IMG/VR virus record: IMGVR_UViG_3300035490_000124
Coordinates: 1-32,862 of that record
Length of the DNA stretch: 32,862 nucleotides
Direction: 5' to 3' (one strand)
Source: a virus
Positions 23,944 through 32,018 of this stretch are shown in pieces (within the stretch, counting starts at the first letter, position 1; each line of letters opens with the position of its first letter). Position numbers and translations under genes: made by a program. Under the pieces are notes generated by a model that was not told the DNA's origin, ran no database searches, and saw only the letters and a list, made by a program, of their open reading frames with translations.

Positions 23944-24375
23944 TTAGGAGTTAAATTGTTTACGGTCTTCTTCAAAAGAAGACCAACCTGCGAAACGAAC
24001 ACCTTCGTATATTTCAATGATAAGTGCCTCGTGAACTTGCAAAGATTTCATTGCTTCTTTTAAAAGTTCGTCGCAGGATTCTTTAGAAAGTTCTGCAAGC
24101 GTGAGAATTTCTACCCCTGCATTTAAAGTTGTTACCTTTCTTAGGGTATTCCTGTAAGCTGAATCGTGAAGGAAAGCAGCCTTCCAGTAAGGACCGAAGG
24201 GAGGAATCATCGGCCACAGACCGGAAGGGGTTGATGCACCATCGCTAGTGGCACCAAAAGGGATTTCAAATAACGTGCCATCGTTTGAGAGATAGCGAAC
24301 AGCTTCGAGGAGAGTGAAGTTCCTCCCATCCTCAGTAGAGACTTTAAACTGTTCTGTTTGAAATCCTTGTCGCAT
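23944..24375 (-). CDS. DUF1353 family protein
   Basis: A 143-aa protein with the DUF1353 (PF07087) signature: GATSDGASTPSGLWPMIPPFGPYWKAAFLHDSAYR, then CDELLKEAM, and the C-terminal YEGVRFAGWSSF. These proteins are common in phages near lysis and tail genes; their biochemical role is unsettled, though a cell-wall-related role has been considered. Conserved Ser-Asp, His-Asp and Asp residues suggest a catalytic or metal site. The start lies 3 bases after the barrel-protein stop. No separate endolysin was recognised in the window, so this may be part of the lysis set. Confidence 0.9.
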   Translation of the reverse strand: MRQGFQTEQFKVSTEDGRNFTLLEAVRYLSNDGTLFEIPFGATSDGASTPSGLWPMIPPFGPYWKAAFLHDSAYRNTLRKVTTLNAGVEILTLAELSKESCDELLKEAMKSLQVHEALIIEIYEGVRFAGWSSFEEDRKQFNS

Positions 24376-24378
24376 AGG

Positions 24379-24900
24379 TCAATAAGTAAATCCAAGGCCA
24401 GTCTCAAAGCAAGGAGTGCGAGAGTTCTTGCCTTCAGTAAACAAAGGAATCGAAACTCCAATGAGTGCAAAGGTGTTCTTGGTGAGTTTCTTCTCAAGCT
24501 TCAACTCAGGCTCGATCACATAAGTATTACGATACCATGAATATCCAGATTCAACTTCAATACTCGCTTGAGTATCGAAATGCTGAATAAACGCATAGCC
24601 AGTGATAAGTTGGGCAGAACCAATAGTAGAGCCAACACCCTCAAACTGAATACTACCACCCAACAAAAACCGAGAGTCGATGTGGTATTCAGCATTGATA
24701 ACATCAGTCGCTCCTTGACTAGTGACTTGCTTCCACGAAGAAGCGGCTTCAATTGTCACAGAAGACCAGTCGTAGTTCGTATTAAACGAAGTAAGATATT
24801 CCTCAGCACTATTGAAGAACGTCGGGATGTTCGTTACTTGCGCCTTGCTTGTCAAAACAAGGCTTGCGATCAAACTAACTGCTAATACTAACTTTTTCAT
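24379..24900 (-). CDS. Phage-encoded outer-membrane beta-barrel protein
   Basis: A 173-aa protein with a signal peptide (MKKLVLAVSLIASLVLTSKA, cleavage likely before Q21). Alternating strands follow (VINAEYHIDSRFLLGGSIQF; AQLITGYAFIQHF; ASIEVESGYSWY), and the C-terminus FETGLGFTY ends in an aromatic residue as barrel proteins do. It is therefore probably inserted in the host outer membrane, where it might act in superinfection exclusion or release. The start at 24900 was chosen over one at 24951, because it begins exactly at the signal peptide and has an A-rich context (AAAGACAAAACAA). It overlaps the previous gene by 26 bases. Confidence 0.85.
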   Translation of the reverse strand: MKKLVLAVSLIASLVLTSKAQVTNIPTFFNSAEEYLTSFNTNYDWSSVTIEAASSWKQVTSQGATDVINAEYHIDSRFLLGGSIQFEGVGSTIGSAQLITGYAFIQHFDTQASIEVESGYSWYRNTYVIEPELKLEKKLTKNTFALIGVSIPLFTEGKNSRTPCFETGLGFTY

Positions 24901-25087
24901 TTGTTTTGTCTTTCTCTTGTTGTTGTTTACCATTACGGAATTGTCCAACAATTCCGTTCAATCCACCATTATCCGTCCACCATTGCCAAACCGCGGGCGT
25001 AACAGCCTTGACCTTACTCCACTCTTTGGCAATCCAAATGCCGAGGAGTTCAAAAAACTCACGATGTTGAATAATGAAAGCGATCAT
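24875..25087 (-). CDS. Small hypothetical protein of the lysis cassette, 70 aa
   Basis: Begins MIAFIIQHREFFELLGIWIA and has several tryptophans (WIAKEWSKV, VWQWWTDNGG), then a Lys/Gln-rich tail. Its start overlaps the XhlA-like stop (ATGA) and its end overlaps the barrel-protein gene by 26 bases, which indicates real, coupled translation. It lacks a clear membrane-spanning segment. The N-terminal helix may be amphipathic. A holin or antiholin partner role is possible but not demonstrated. Confidence 0.7.
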   Translation of the reverse strand: MIAFIIQHREFFELLGIWIAKEWSKVKAVTPAVWQWWTDNGGLNGIVGQFRNGKQQQEKDKTNEKVSISS

Positions 25088-25266
25088 TTTGCAGTGTGAA
25101 ATGTAACATATAACACTGCTACAATATTAACAGTAAGCGTAATGCCTACTCCGATGAATACAAGTCTGGCTAATTGCCAGATTGCTTTTTGCATATCGTG
25201 AATGTTCATTTGTAATTGTTCAACTTTGGCTTCGAGCCTCGCCACACGTTCCCCTTCAGTGCTCAT
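25084..25266 (-). CDS. XhlA-like small membrane protein (holin-associated)
   Basis: A 60-aa protein with an N-terminal coiled coil (ERVARLEAKVEQLQMNIHDMQ) and a single C-terminal membrane span (LVFIGVGITLTVNIVAVLYV). This resembles hemolysin XhlA/holin-associated proteins (PF10779), which help phage lysis by disturbing the inner membrane. Being first in a tightly overlapping cassette with a small protein, a barrel protein and DUF1353 supports a lysis or envelope role. It follows a 44-base gap containing AACTTAAAAACCAATAAAC. Confidence 0.78.
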   Translation of the reverse strand: MSTEGERVARLEAKVEQLQMNIHDMQKAIWQLARLVFIGVGITLTVNIVAVLYVTFHTAK

Positions 25267-25310
25267 ATTTGTTTATTGGTTTTTAAGTTCATGGCAGCGG
25301 ATATCCATTA

Positions 25311-28300
25311 TTAAGGATAAGTCGCCATTGGTTTTACCACATAACTAGACGACGTGTTGCTATACACAATAGCCATCTGCCCATTCGTCCACACACCAAA
25401 CCAAACGTTGGTTTGCGTAGCGGAATAGGCCGGTACTAGAGACCAGTTGAAACCCGCTGCCGTATTCTGCGTTCCAACGAATCCGTTCGTACTGGTGATG
25501 TAGCCGGAAGCAATTAGTTTACCCGTGACATTCACCTGTACTACGCCCGGTCCCCCCAGCAGCACAGAATTATCTACGTTGTTTACGGCGTTGTAGCCGA
25601 TGGCTGTCCGGTTGAGCGACCAGTCGCTTGATACGTTCGCCCCGTACCCGATGGCAGTATTATAGCCCTCGTTTGAATAATTACCGACCAACGCATTATA
25701 GCCGACGGCAGTGTCGCCGCTCTGACTGTTTTGATTCATTGAGTTGGCTCCAACCGCCACGCTGTTGAACGCTGCGACCGAGCCGGACCCCGTATTGGAG
25801 TTCGTGCCCATGGCCCCGTGGCCGATGGCTACATTGTAGTTCCCACCCACATTGTAATTCATCGCCGATGCTCCAATCGCTACATTATACCCGCCAGTGT
25901 TGTAGTAGAGTGAATTGATGCCAATCCCCAAGTCATATGTACCGGAGCTACTATTGAGTGAATTGTACCCAAGGCCCACACTAAAAACACTAGCACTGTT
26001 TTGCATCGAATTAAACCCGACAGCCACATTGCCGTTCACTCCGGCCGACACGCCGTGCATCGCCCCGTATCCAAGTGCCGTATTGGCCAGGGAAGTGTTG
26101 GTGCTGTTCCCTGCATTCCCCCCAAAAAAATAGTTGTTTTGTAAGGGTTGAGCCTGGAACAGTTCGACCCCATCAAATATGATGTCATTTGCGTTAATCA
26201 GTTTTGGACTGCCAGCCAAATCTTCAACCAGCGAAGCCCGCGTCACAAGATTAGATGATAGCGGCACAAACAGAGAACTGCCTGCCACACCCGCGTAAGC
26301 CCCGATACCCATCACCAAATACCCCTCGTCATTGTAATGCACCGATCCATCCGCCGCGATCAGGGAGACCGGCGGAATGTCATTCGACGCCGCCCATATA
26401 TCCAACGGAAAAGCCGGATTCCCATGCGAATGGATGAAATGATAAACATCAATATAGTGGTTCGTAAAAGTGGTGGCCAGTTGCATGTTGACATTGGTAA
26501 TACCTGTATAATTGGAAAATCCATTACCCCCGGGATACTCGTTGGTGGCGTTAAGAACTGACATCACCCAGTAGTTGGATGGGGCATGCACGTTGATGCA
26601 ACTCCAAATGTTTGAAATTGTGACGCTTGGATTCGTATAGTTTATATCGTTTGGCAAAGTGGTGTCATTCCGCCCCATCATAAAGATTGTCGGCAAGTTG
26701 GAAATGCTTGGTGTATTTGTCCACATTGCCAGATAATTGGAAGTAATCAGCGTTGATGAACCGCCAACAAAAGCGAAGTTGGTCGCCAGGCAACCGGCCA
26801 TGGCGCTAAACGCCTTCGGATAGTTCATATAGGTGCCTTCATACCCGGCCGTCAAACTGTCACCGACAAAAACCCATGTGTTCGTGGGTGAAATCGGCGC
26901 GTTCAAATTTGTTGCCACATTCAAGTTGGTCAGGCCCGCGCCGTTGCCATTCACCACCCCTTGCAGGATTGTATTGGTGATGTTCGCATTACCCAGCACC
27001 ACCTGCGGTCCTAAAACTGTCACGCCTTCACCTATAGCAATTCCAACATCTGTGGAAGCCCCAGCACCAATGGCCACACCATTTGGGCTGGTTACTAATG
27101 CATGGGAACCAATGGCCACACCATTGGTTCCGTGCAGAAAAACGGCGGCGGAATAACCGATGACTGTTGATGCAGGACCATTCGCAGCAGATTCTTCACC
27201 TGCTGCGAAGGAAAAATCTCCAGGTGCGCTGGCGGCGATTCCGAATGCTTCGCTGCTTGCACCCCACACACCGGGATCAATCGAATAGAATGCAGACCCC
27301 GAATTTCCCCCGTTCGTTAAATTTGATCCGGCAGTCACATTCAAGTTGGTCAGGCCCGCGCCGTTGCCATAATAAGTTTGCCCGGTCGGCAATGACACGC
27401 CAGTAAGGGGAATGACGCTAAACCCGGTATTTGTAGAAATGATCGATTCGCCAATATTGAGCGAATTTGCCCCTGCGTGGTAAATACTGGCCACTTCTCC
27501 AGCGGAAAGGCAGTTGGTGAACCAGGCCACCTCGTCCATATATCCATAGCCACTGTATCCCGAGCCACTCAGAGTCAGAGTCGTTTCGCCAGAACCATCC
27601 AACTTGCCGCCAATGGGGACAGGAGGCAGCGCAATGCCATTGGTGTAAATCGTCATCTGCTCCAGGTTGGCTACAACCGCGACATGCACCCATTGGTTCA
27701 TTGGTAGAACAGCCGCGAAGTATCTGTAACCCTGGGAAAATCCGAGTTGAAAGCCATGTCCTGATGTGGAATAGAATAGATCCCAAGCACTTTCGCGAAC
27801 AGGGTTAATATCAGTCCCAGCGTTAGTAGTGATGAAGAACCAACCCGAGTACGACCAGTTTGTGAACACGTTAAGATTATAGGCCGGACTTGAGGCGGTC
27901 AGCACGGCGATAGACTCACCAATAAAGCTAACCGCCTGCATGGATTCTCCATTTGCGACATAGGATTCAAGTCCTCCATAGACAGAGGCATTGTTTCCCC
28001 CCACGACATCATTCAAGTTCCAATTAAATGGCCACCAACTTACCAGACAATTGGTGACACTCGCTAAGACAAAGTAACCGTTGGTGTTGCTGTTGTAAAG
28101 GAAATTGAACCCACCAAATGCCGTCTGTGGTACCGGCGTAAGATTATTATTTACCAGGATGTTACTGTTTGTTGCAGCGAACTTTACCGAACCACCGAAC
28201 GTCCCACTAAGCACATTCAAATTTGTTGCTGTTCCGTTCAAGCTGGAAATATACGAAGAGCTTGGCGGAATAGTCAGATTGGTCAGGCCGGAGCCGTTGC

Positions 28301-29780
28301 CCTGAAAGTTTGTGCTCGTGACTGTGCCGTCCGAGCTAATAATAACCGTGCCGTTAGGCAAGGAAAAGGTGGATGCAACAAGATTGGTGCTGCCAGCCAC
28401 ATTCAAGTTGGTCAACCCAGAGCCGTCACCTTGTTGCGCAATTTGTTGAAAAACCGGGATCATGTTGGTGAATATCTGGGCCTCGCCCATTTGATTAGGA
28501 TGAATCCCATCACCATAATTATTATTGGCATTCCAGTAGCCATTGTCGTTCGGGTCAACTGCATGTGCCGCTTCAATAAACCCGGACAGCGGCCATGGAA
28601 CAGTGCGAATCCAGTTGTTGTACTGTATGCGGATTGCCTCCTGGTTCGTGTCCCTTAAGGAGGCTGAGTTTGTGTAAGGGAATGTACTGCTGTCCGGTGT
28701 CAGTGTCCAGCCATATACCTTTTTCCCAAGCTTGTAATCGTTGAGCCATCCAGTGACAGCCAAATTGGTTAGGGTCGAAAAACTGTCGAAATTTTGGACT
28801 AAACAATCATTTACTCCCAGACAGTTCAACACCACGCTGGAATTAAGCGCGAGTTGATTGTTGATCGGATTAGTGTTTTCGACATAGAAGAGATTTCCGG
28901 AAGTGGCTAGGTTCATCAGCGGGATACCGTATGCACTGGCCAAGACTGAGGCCGCATTAACTGTGTAGTTGAAACCTGCCAGTTGGGGACTGGAACCAGA
29001 ACTGATGGAATCACCACGCAAGGCAATGCTGATTGGTGGAGTGATCGCGTTGTCCGCCCGTTGGGCAATGATGCTAAAAGGCGCGACGCAGTAGGTTTCA
29101 CCATCTGGAATGGTTCCAGCCAAGTATAGATTCGGGGCATCGGTGGCAATAATGGCACCTCCTCCAAGTCCAATGGTTCCAAGACCATTGAAGTAGTTGT
29201 CGACGGACACCACTGACGCCTCGACCAAGCTGCCATTCGTCGTGGTCGCATACTCACGAATGTAGAAATTGGTATTGGCCGGTATGACTAGCCCTGCCAA
29301 AGTGTCCGAGAAATAGTTTGTCTTTCCCGGCGTCACCAGCATATTACTGTTCCCACCCCAAGTAAACGGGGTCATGGTTCCAACCGGGTACTCGACCGAG
29401 GCGTAAACCGTGTAACTGTTGGAGAAACTAATGTCGCCTTGTCCTTGTTGGTAATATCCAGGAACGGAAACAGCAATGTTTTTGAGCGGAAAATATCCAG
29501 ACTGATAAGGCTTTCGAGTCATGCAGGCCATGTTCAAACCAGACGGGGTGGTTTGGTTTGCAGTTGCTGAGATCGTATAAATCACCCCACCAAAAAGTGT
29601 TGTATAAGGAATCTTCGACTGCACGGCAGAAACGGCGATACCATAAACAGCATTGCTACTGAGGCTTTGCCCGGGATAGTTGCTACTGAGGCTTTGCTCG
29701 GGATAGGGTCCGTTAGGATAGGCGACCACTTCATTCACTATTGCCAAGAAAAGGCAACTCAAAGTTAAAAATTTCTTCAT
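25311..29780 (-). CDS. Signal-peptide-bearing tail-fibre/adhesin-like protein with two SGNH hydrolase domains
   Basis: A 1489-aa multidomain protein. It has an N-terminal signal peptide (MKKFLTLSCLFLAIVNEVVA), then two 9-residue repeats (YPEQSLSSN, YPGQSLSSN). The first SGNH/GDSL hydrolase has S258 (RGDSIS) and D424-H427 (DGIHPN). G-[DN]-G-[SA]-GLTNL repeats follow (four seen), with a LamG-like domain (VSWWPFNWNLNDVVGG; WSYSGWFF) and YadA-type head repeats (GTNGVAIGSHA). The second SGNH has S975 (VGDSLT), a GRND block and H1148 (DGSVH). A long run of NTALGY/NVAIG-like head repeats closes it. This is the profile of a host-binding fibre that deacetylates or cleaves surface glycans. The signal peptide is odd for a virion part. 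GC content is well above neighbours, suggesting transfer. Confidence 0.9.
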   Translation of the reverse strand: MKKFLTLSCLFLAIVNEVVAYPNGPYPEQSLSSNYPGQSLSSNAVYGIAVSAVQSKIPYTTLFGGVIYTISATANQTTPSGLNMACMTRKPYQSGYFPLKNIAVSVPGYYQQGQGDISFSNSYTVYASVEYPVGTMTPFTWGGNSNMLVTPGKTNYFSDTLAGLVIPANTNFYIREYATTTNGSLVEASVVSVDNYFNGLGTIGLGGGAIIATDAPNLYLAGTIPDGETYCVAPFSIIAQRADNAITPPISIALRGDSISSGSSPQLAGFNYTVNAASVLASAYGIPLMNLATSGNLFYVENTNPINNQLALNSSVVLNCLGVNDCLVQNFDSFSTLTNLAVTGWLNDYKLGKKVYGWTLTPDSSTFPYTNSASLRDTNQEAIRIQYNNWIRTVPWPLSGFIEAAHAVDPNDNGYWNANNNYGDGIHPNQMGEAQIFTNMIPVFQQIAQQGDGSGLTNLNVAGSTNLVASTFSLPNGTVIISSDGTVTSTNFQGNGSGLTNLTIPPSSSYISSLNGTATNLNVLSGTFGGSVKFAATNSNILVNNNLTPVPQTAFGGFNFLYNSNTNGYFVLASVTNCLVSWWPFNWNLNDVVGGNNASVYGGLESYVANGESMQAVSFIGESIAVLTASSPAYNLNVFTNWSYSGWFFITTNAGTDINPVRESAWDLFYSTSGHGFQLGFSQGYRYFAAVLPMNQWVHVAVVANLEQMTIYTNGIALPPVPIGGKLDGSGETTLTLSGSGYSGYGYMDEVAWFTNCLSAGEVASIYHAGANSLNIGESIISTNTGFSVIPLTGVSLPTGQTYYGNGAGLTNLNVTAGSNLTNGGNSGSAFYSIDPGVWGASSEAFGIAASAPGDFSFAAGEESAANGPASTVIGYSAAVFLHGTNGVAIGSHALVTSPNGVAIGAGASTDVGIAIGEGVTVLGPQVVLGNANITNTILQGVVNGNGAGLTNLNVATNLNAPISPTNTWVFVGDSLTAGYEGTYMNYPKAFSAMAGCLATNFAFVGGSSTLITSNYLAMWTNTPSISNLPTIFMMGRNDTTLPNDINYTNPSVTISNIWSCINVHAPSNYWVMSVLNATNEYPGGNGFSNYTGITNVNMQLATTFTNHYIDVYHFIHSHGNPAFPLDIWAASNDIPPVSLIAADGSVHYNDEGYLVMGIGAYAGVAGSSLFVPLSSNLVTRASLVEDLAGSPKLINANDIIFDGVELFQAQPLQNNYFFGGNAGNSTNTSLANTALGYGAMHGVSAGVNGNVAVGFNSMQNSASVFSVGLGYNSLNSSSGTYDLGIGINSLYYNTGGYNVAIGASAMNYNVGGNYNVAIGHGAMGTNSNTGSGSVAAFNSVAVGANSMNQNSQSGDTAVGYNALVGNYSNEGYNTAIGYGANVSSDWSLNRTAIGYNAVNNVDNSVLLGGPGVVQVNVTGKLIASGYITSTNGFVGTQNTAAGFNWSLVPAYSATQTNVWFGVWTNGQMAIVYSNTSSSYVVKPMATYP
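26916..26950. repeat. 35-bp identical repeat inside the fibre gene, copy 1
   Basis: The 35 bases encoding GNGAGLTNLNV are identical to those at 27336-27370. Diverged copies occur around 28270-28310 and 28397-28440. All encode G-x-G-x-GLTNL motifs between domains, so they could act as recombination joints for domain swapping. Confidence 0.85.
27336..27370. repeat. 35-bp identical repeat inside the fibre gene, copy 2
   Basis: Second identical copy, 420 bases from copy 1. Recombination between them would remove exactly 140 codons, including the YadA-like segment, in frame. Confidence 0.85.
29653..29706. repeat. Tandem 27-bp repeat after the fibre signal peptide
   Basis: Two tandem 27-bp copies (29653-29679 and 29680-29706) differ at one base and encode YPxQSLSSN twice. 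This is a recent in-frame duplication just behind the signal peptide. Confidence 0.9.
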
Positions 29781-29809
29781 AGTATTGATCTATTTTAGAT
29801 TCTTACATT

Positions 29810-30592
29810 TTAAATAAAGAATGCCAGAAGTGTCATAGGAGTCCCAGCAGCGGCTGTATAAGTCTGCGCAGTAGAACTCACATAAAGATAACAGCCTTGA
29901 TGAATTGTTCCTGAAATATCCTGACTCATGACCGGCTCGCCGTCGCCAAAAACAAGTGGGGGTAAACTGCTTCCATTAGTAAGAGCCCACTGTTGTATGG
30001 GTGCTGCACCTGTTGCAGGCGTCGGAGCCGCGAAAAGCATCAAATATACTGTTCCTCCAGAACTATTAGTTCCCGCAATTTTCAACAAACGATGCTTTGC
30101 ACCCGAAGCATTGTCCACCCATACGGTAAGATTTTGCACAGCAGCCCCTGTTAAAGTCCCATTGCTGTTAACATTAGCTTGTTGCAATTCATACTCTTCA
30201 ACATCCACGGACAAATCAAACACAGCTCCATCAGTCGGCGCTGTATAAGTATACTCTGTAGTGCTCAGAACAATAACCAAATTGCCTTGATTAAGTCCTG
30301 TGGAAGAAGCAACTCCCATTGACATCATATTCAATCCCTCAGGTTGATACGCAAAAGTAAATCCATCGAGATTAAGCACTTGCAGGCTTCTCAAGGGAAC
30401 CGATGCAGCGGCAGGTACAGTAGCTTGAGCAAATAACTGAAGAAAATACACCGCATTCGCAGTACCTGATGAAATGAATCCTTCAATGTTAAATATCTTA
30501 ACCTGCTGATTCCCAGTAGCAACAATCAAACTATTCGCCTGACCCGCTGCTTGGGTTATTCCATTAAAAGTTGAAACTGTTCTTGTCGGCAT
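29810..30592 (-). CDS. Probable virion protein with two similar beta-rich halves, 260 aa
   Basis: Not a recognised family. It is beta-rich and small-residue-rich, starting MPTRTVSTFNGITQAAGQAN. It seems to contain two related halves: NAVYFLQLFAQATVPAAASVPLRS in the first corresponds to GTVYLMLFAAPTPATGAAPIQQW in the second, and each half ends in a TYT(A)-containing strand (EYTYTAPTDGAVFDLSV; QTYTAAAGTPMTLLAFF). It sits between the tail adaptor and the fibre gene, so a minor head or tail decoration protein is likely. Leader A-rich with no Shine-Dalgarno. Confidence 0.82.
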   Translation of the reverse strand: MPTRTVSTFNGITQAAGQANSLIVATGNQQVKIFNIEGFISSGTANAVYFLQLFAQATVPAAASVPLRSLQVLNLDGFTFAYQPEGLNMMSMGVASSTGLNQGNLVIVLSTTEYTYTAPTDGAVFDLSVDVEEYELQQANVNSNGTLTGAAVQNLTVWVDNASGAKHRLLKIAGTNSSGGTVYLMLFAAPTPATGAAPIQQWALTNGSSLPPLVFGDGEPVMSQDISGTIHQGCYLYVSSTAQTYTAAAGTPMTLLAFFI

Positions 30593-30640
30593 AACTATTT
30601 ATTTTGTTAATTGTTAACTACTTATTTTTTATTTTCAAAT

Positions 30641-31363
30641 TTATTTTGAATTATTCCCCGCAACCGCGATAGGAACAACTCTCTTTCTGTTCATTCTTTC
30701 ATCCTCACCCCTACCGAAAACAAGTCCAATAGGATCACAAGGATAATTTCCACGAATGCTTGCAAGACGATCGTCGAACATTTTTTTAATAGCATCCCAA
30801 TTGTCTTGTTTCTTTTTCTTTAACTGCTTCCACGAAAGACTCAAAACAATCAATTGATCGTCTAAATCCGCAGTGTCTGTAGAACTAACCAAAGGATCAA
30901 GCACTCTCTGTCCTGTGAATCTTACAACCTGTGCGGTTGTATTAATAGGCCAAAGCTCTACTTGATTCTCCCCGCTCCAACGCCAATTTTGAATAGGATC
31001 TTGAACATTCCCCGGCTGGTCTGAATTGAGATAATTATACTGCTCCGACCCAATCCCATAAGCTAGTGGATTCCAATAGTTTGTCCAGAAGACCTCGACC
31101 TTATAAGGACGCTCAAGGTTCATAGCTATCGCATTTCCTTCATTGTCAACAGTGGGGAAAGGTAGATAACGAGACCCAGCAGGGGCCAAAAGGTCGAAAC
31201 GATCTTCAAGGAACGGCCAGTCGTACTGTCCAGCAAGCCACTTCTGTTCATCAGAAAGAAGCTGAAACAGTGACGACTGATTCTGTGGAGCCGCTGTTAT
31301 GGCACTATCAAGCTGAGCTTGTAGCATCGTTAGAAGAACGGATAGCTGTGTATTACGTGCCAT
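30641..31363 (-). CDS. Tail adaptor protein (T7 gp11 / P22 gp4-like)
   Basis: A 240-aa protein resembling podovirus head-tail adaptors (tail tubular A-like). It begins with a helical region (QLSVLLTMLQAQLDSAI), then LLSDEQKWLAGQYDWPFLEDRFDL and RYLPFPTVD, typical of the family. A beta insertion (RPYKVEVFWTNYWNPLAYG; WRWSGENQVELWP) precedes a C-terminal helix bundle (DLDDQLIVLSLSWKQLKKKK; DDRLASIRGNYP). It should form a ring between portal and nozzle. No A-rich leader of the tandem type precedes it. Confidence 0.82.
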   Translation of the reverse strand: MARNTQLSVLLTMLQAQLDSAITAAPQNQSSLFQLLSDEQKWLAGQYDWPFLEDRFDLLAPAGSRYLPFPTVDNEGNAIAMNLERPYKVEVFWTNYWNPLAYGIGSEQYNYLNSDQPGNVQDPIQNWRWSGENQVELWPINTTAQVVRFTGQRVLDPLVSSTDTADLDDQLIVLSLSWKQLKKKKQDNWDAIKKMFDDRLASIRGNYPCDPIGLVFGRGEDERMNRKRVVPIAVAGNNSK

Positions 31364-31411
31364 ATGCTTAGAGAGGATTGAGTTGGAGCAAGGTGTTTGT
31401 TACTTTGTTGC

Positions 31412-31990
31412 TTACAAAGGAGTTGAAAGATCGTCCTTAGGAGGTTCGACCAAAGCAACAGGTTCAATGGGTTTAACTTGTGAAGCAACAATACTCGTGA
31501 GCAAGGCAATCTGCTGAGTGAGCTGACTGATTTGCTCCTGAGTTTTATCAATCTTCACAATGTGCTGTTCGCTCTTATCGTATTCAGCCTGTTCTTGAGG
31601 GGTGAGTCCGCGAGGAATCTTACTCAAGGGAAGAATCTCCTGGGGCTTACCCATTTTAGGCTGTTTAAGATCGGTTTCGAAAACAATCTTACCGGATTCG
31701 TCTTTCGGAAACTCATCAGGGATGATGTCCACAGACTCACCGGGGAAGCATTCTTTCGTCACTTTCTCTCCATAAACACGACAGAGGCGTTTGTACTCTT
31801 CACCTTTTGATTTTTTGGATGTCTCTTCCAAGAGGTCAAAGTGTTCGAAGGGGTTTGTGTAACCACCGATTTCATCACTCAATTTCACAGCAAAGAGCTT
31901 GCGGAGAACGATTGATTCAGCCGGGGTTACACGTTCCCGAGGAACGAATGACCATTGATTAACACGAAGATGAACGTTTGCGAGTTGCAT
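31412..31990 (-). CDS. Hypothetical protein with C-terminal coiled coil, 192 aa
   Basis: I do not recognise this protein. It is a soluble, charged protein. The first part (MQLANVHLRVNQWSFVPRERVTPAESIVLRKLFA) looks like a small globular domain. The middle is Glu/Lys/Pro-rich. Residues ~135-170 (AEYDKSEQHIVKIDKTQEQISQLTQQIALLTSIVAS) would form a coiled coil. It lies just upstream of the tail adaptor gene, where podoviruses often carry small head or scaffold-like proteins, but this is only positional. Confidence 0.8.
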   Translation of the reverse strand: MQLANVHLRVNQWSFVPRERVTPAESIVLRKLFAVKLSDEIGGYTNPFEHFDLLEETSKKSKGEEYKRLCRVYGEKVTKECFPGESVDIIPDEFPKDESGKIVFETDLKQPKMGKPQEILPLSKIPRGLTPQEQAEYDKSEQHIVKIDKTQEQISQLTQQIALLTSIVASQVKPIEPVALVEPPKDDLSTPL

Positions 31991-32018
31991 TTTTAAAACT
32001 TTCTCTTTTGGAAGTTGC

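Noticed and set aside
24901-24951. Earlier start for the barrel protein
   Set aside because: It would bury the signal peptide behind 17 polar residues.
27418-27786. 122-residue alternative frame in the fibre gene
   Set aside because: No start signal, Trp/Cys-rich random-looking product. Long open frames are expected in this GC-richer gene.
30606-30618. GTTAA-TTG-TTAAC dyad between two virion genes
   Set aside because: The stem is only 5 bp and AT-rich, with no T-tract in the leftward direction. It is too weak to call a terminator.
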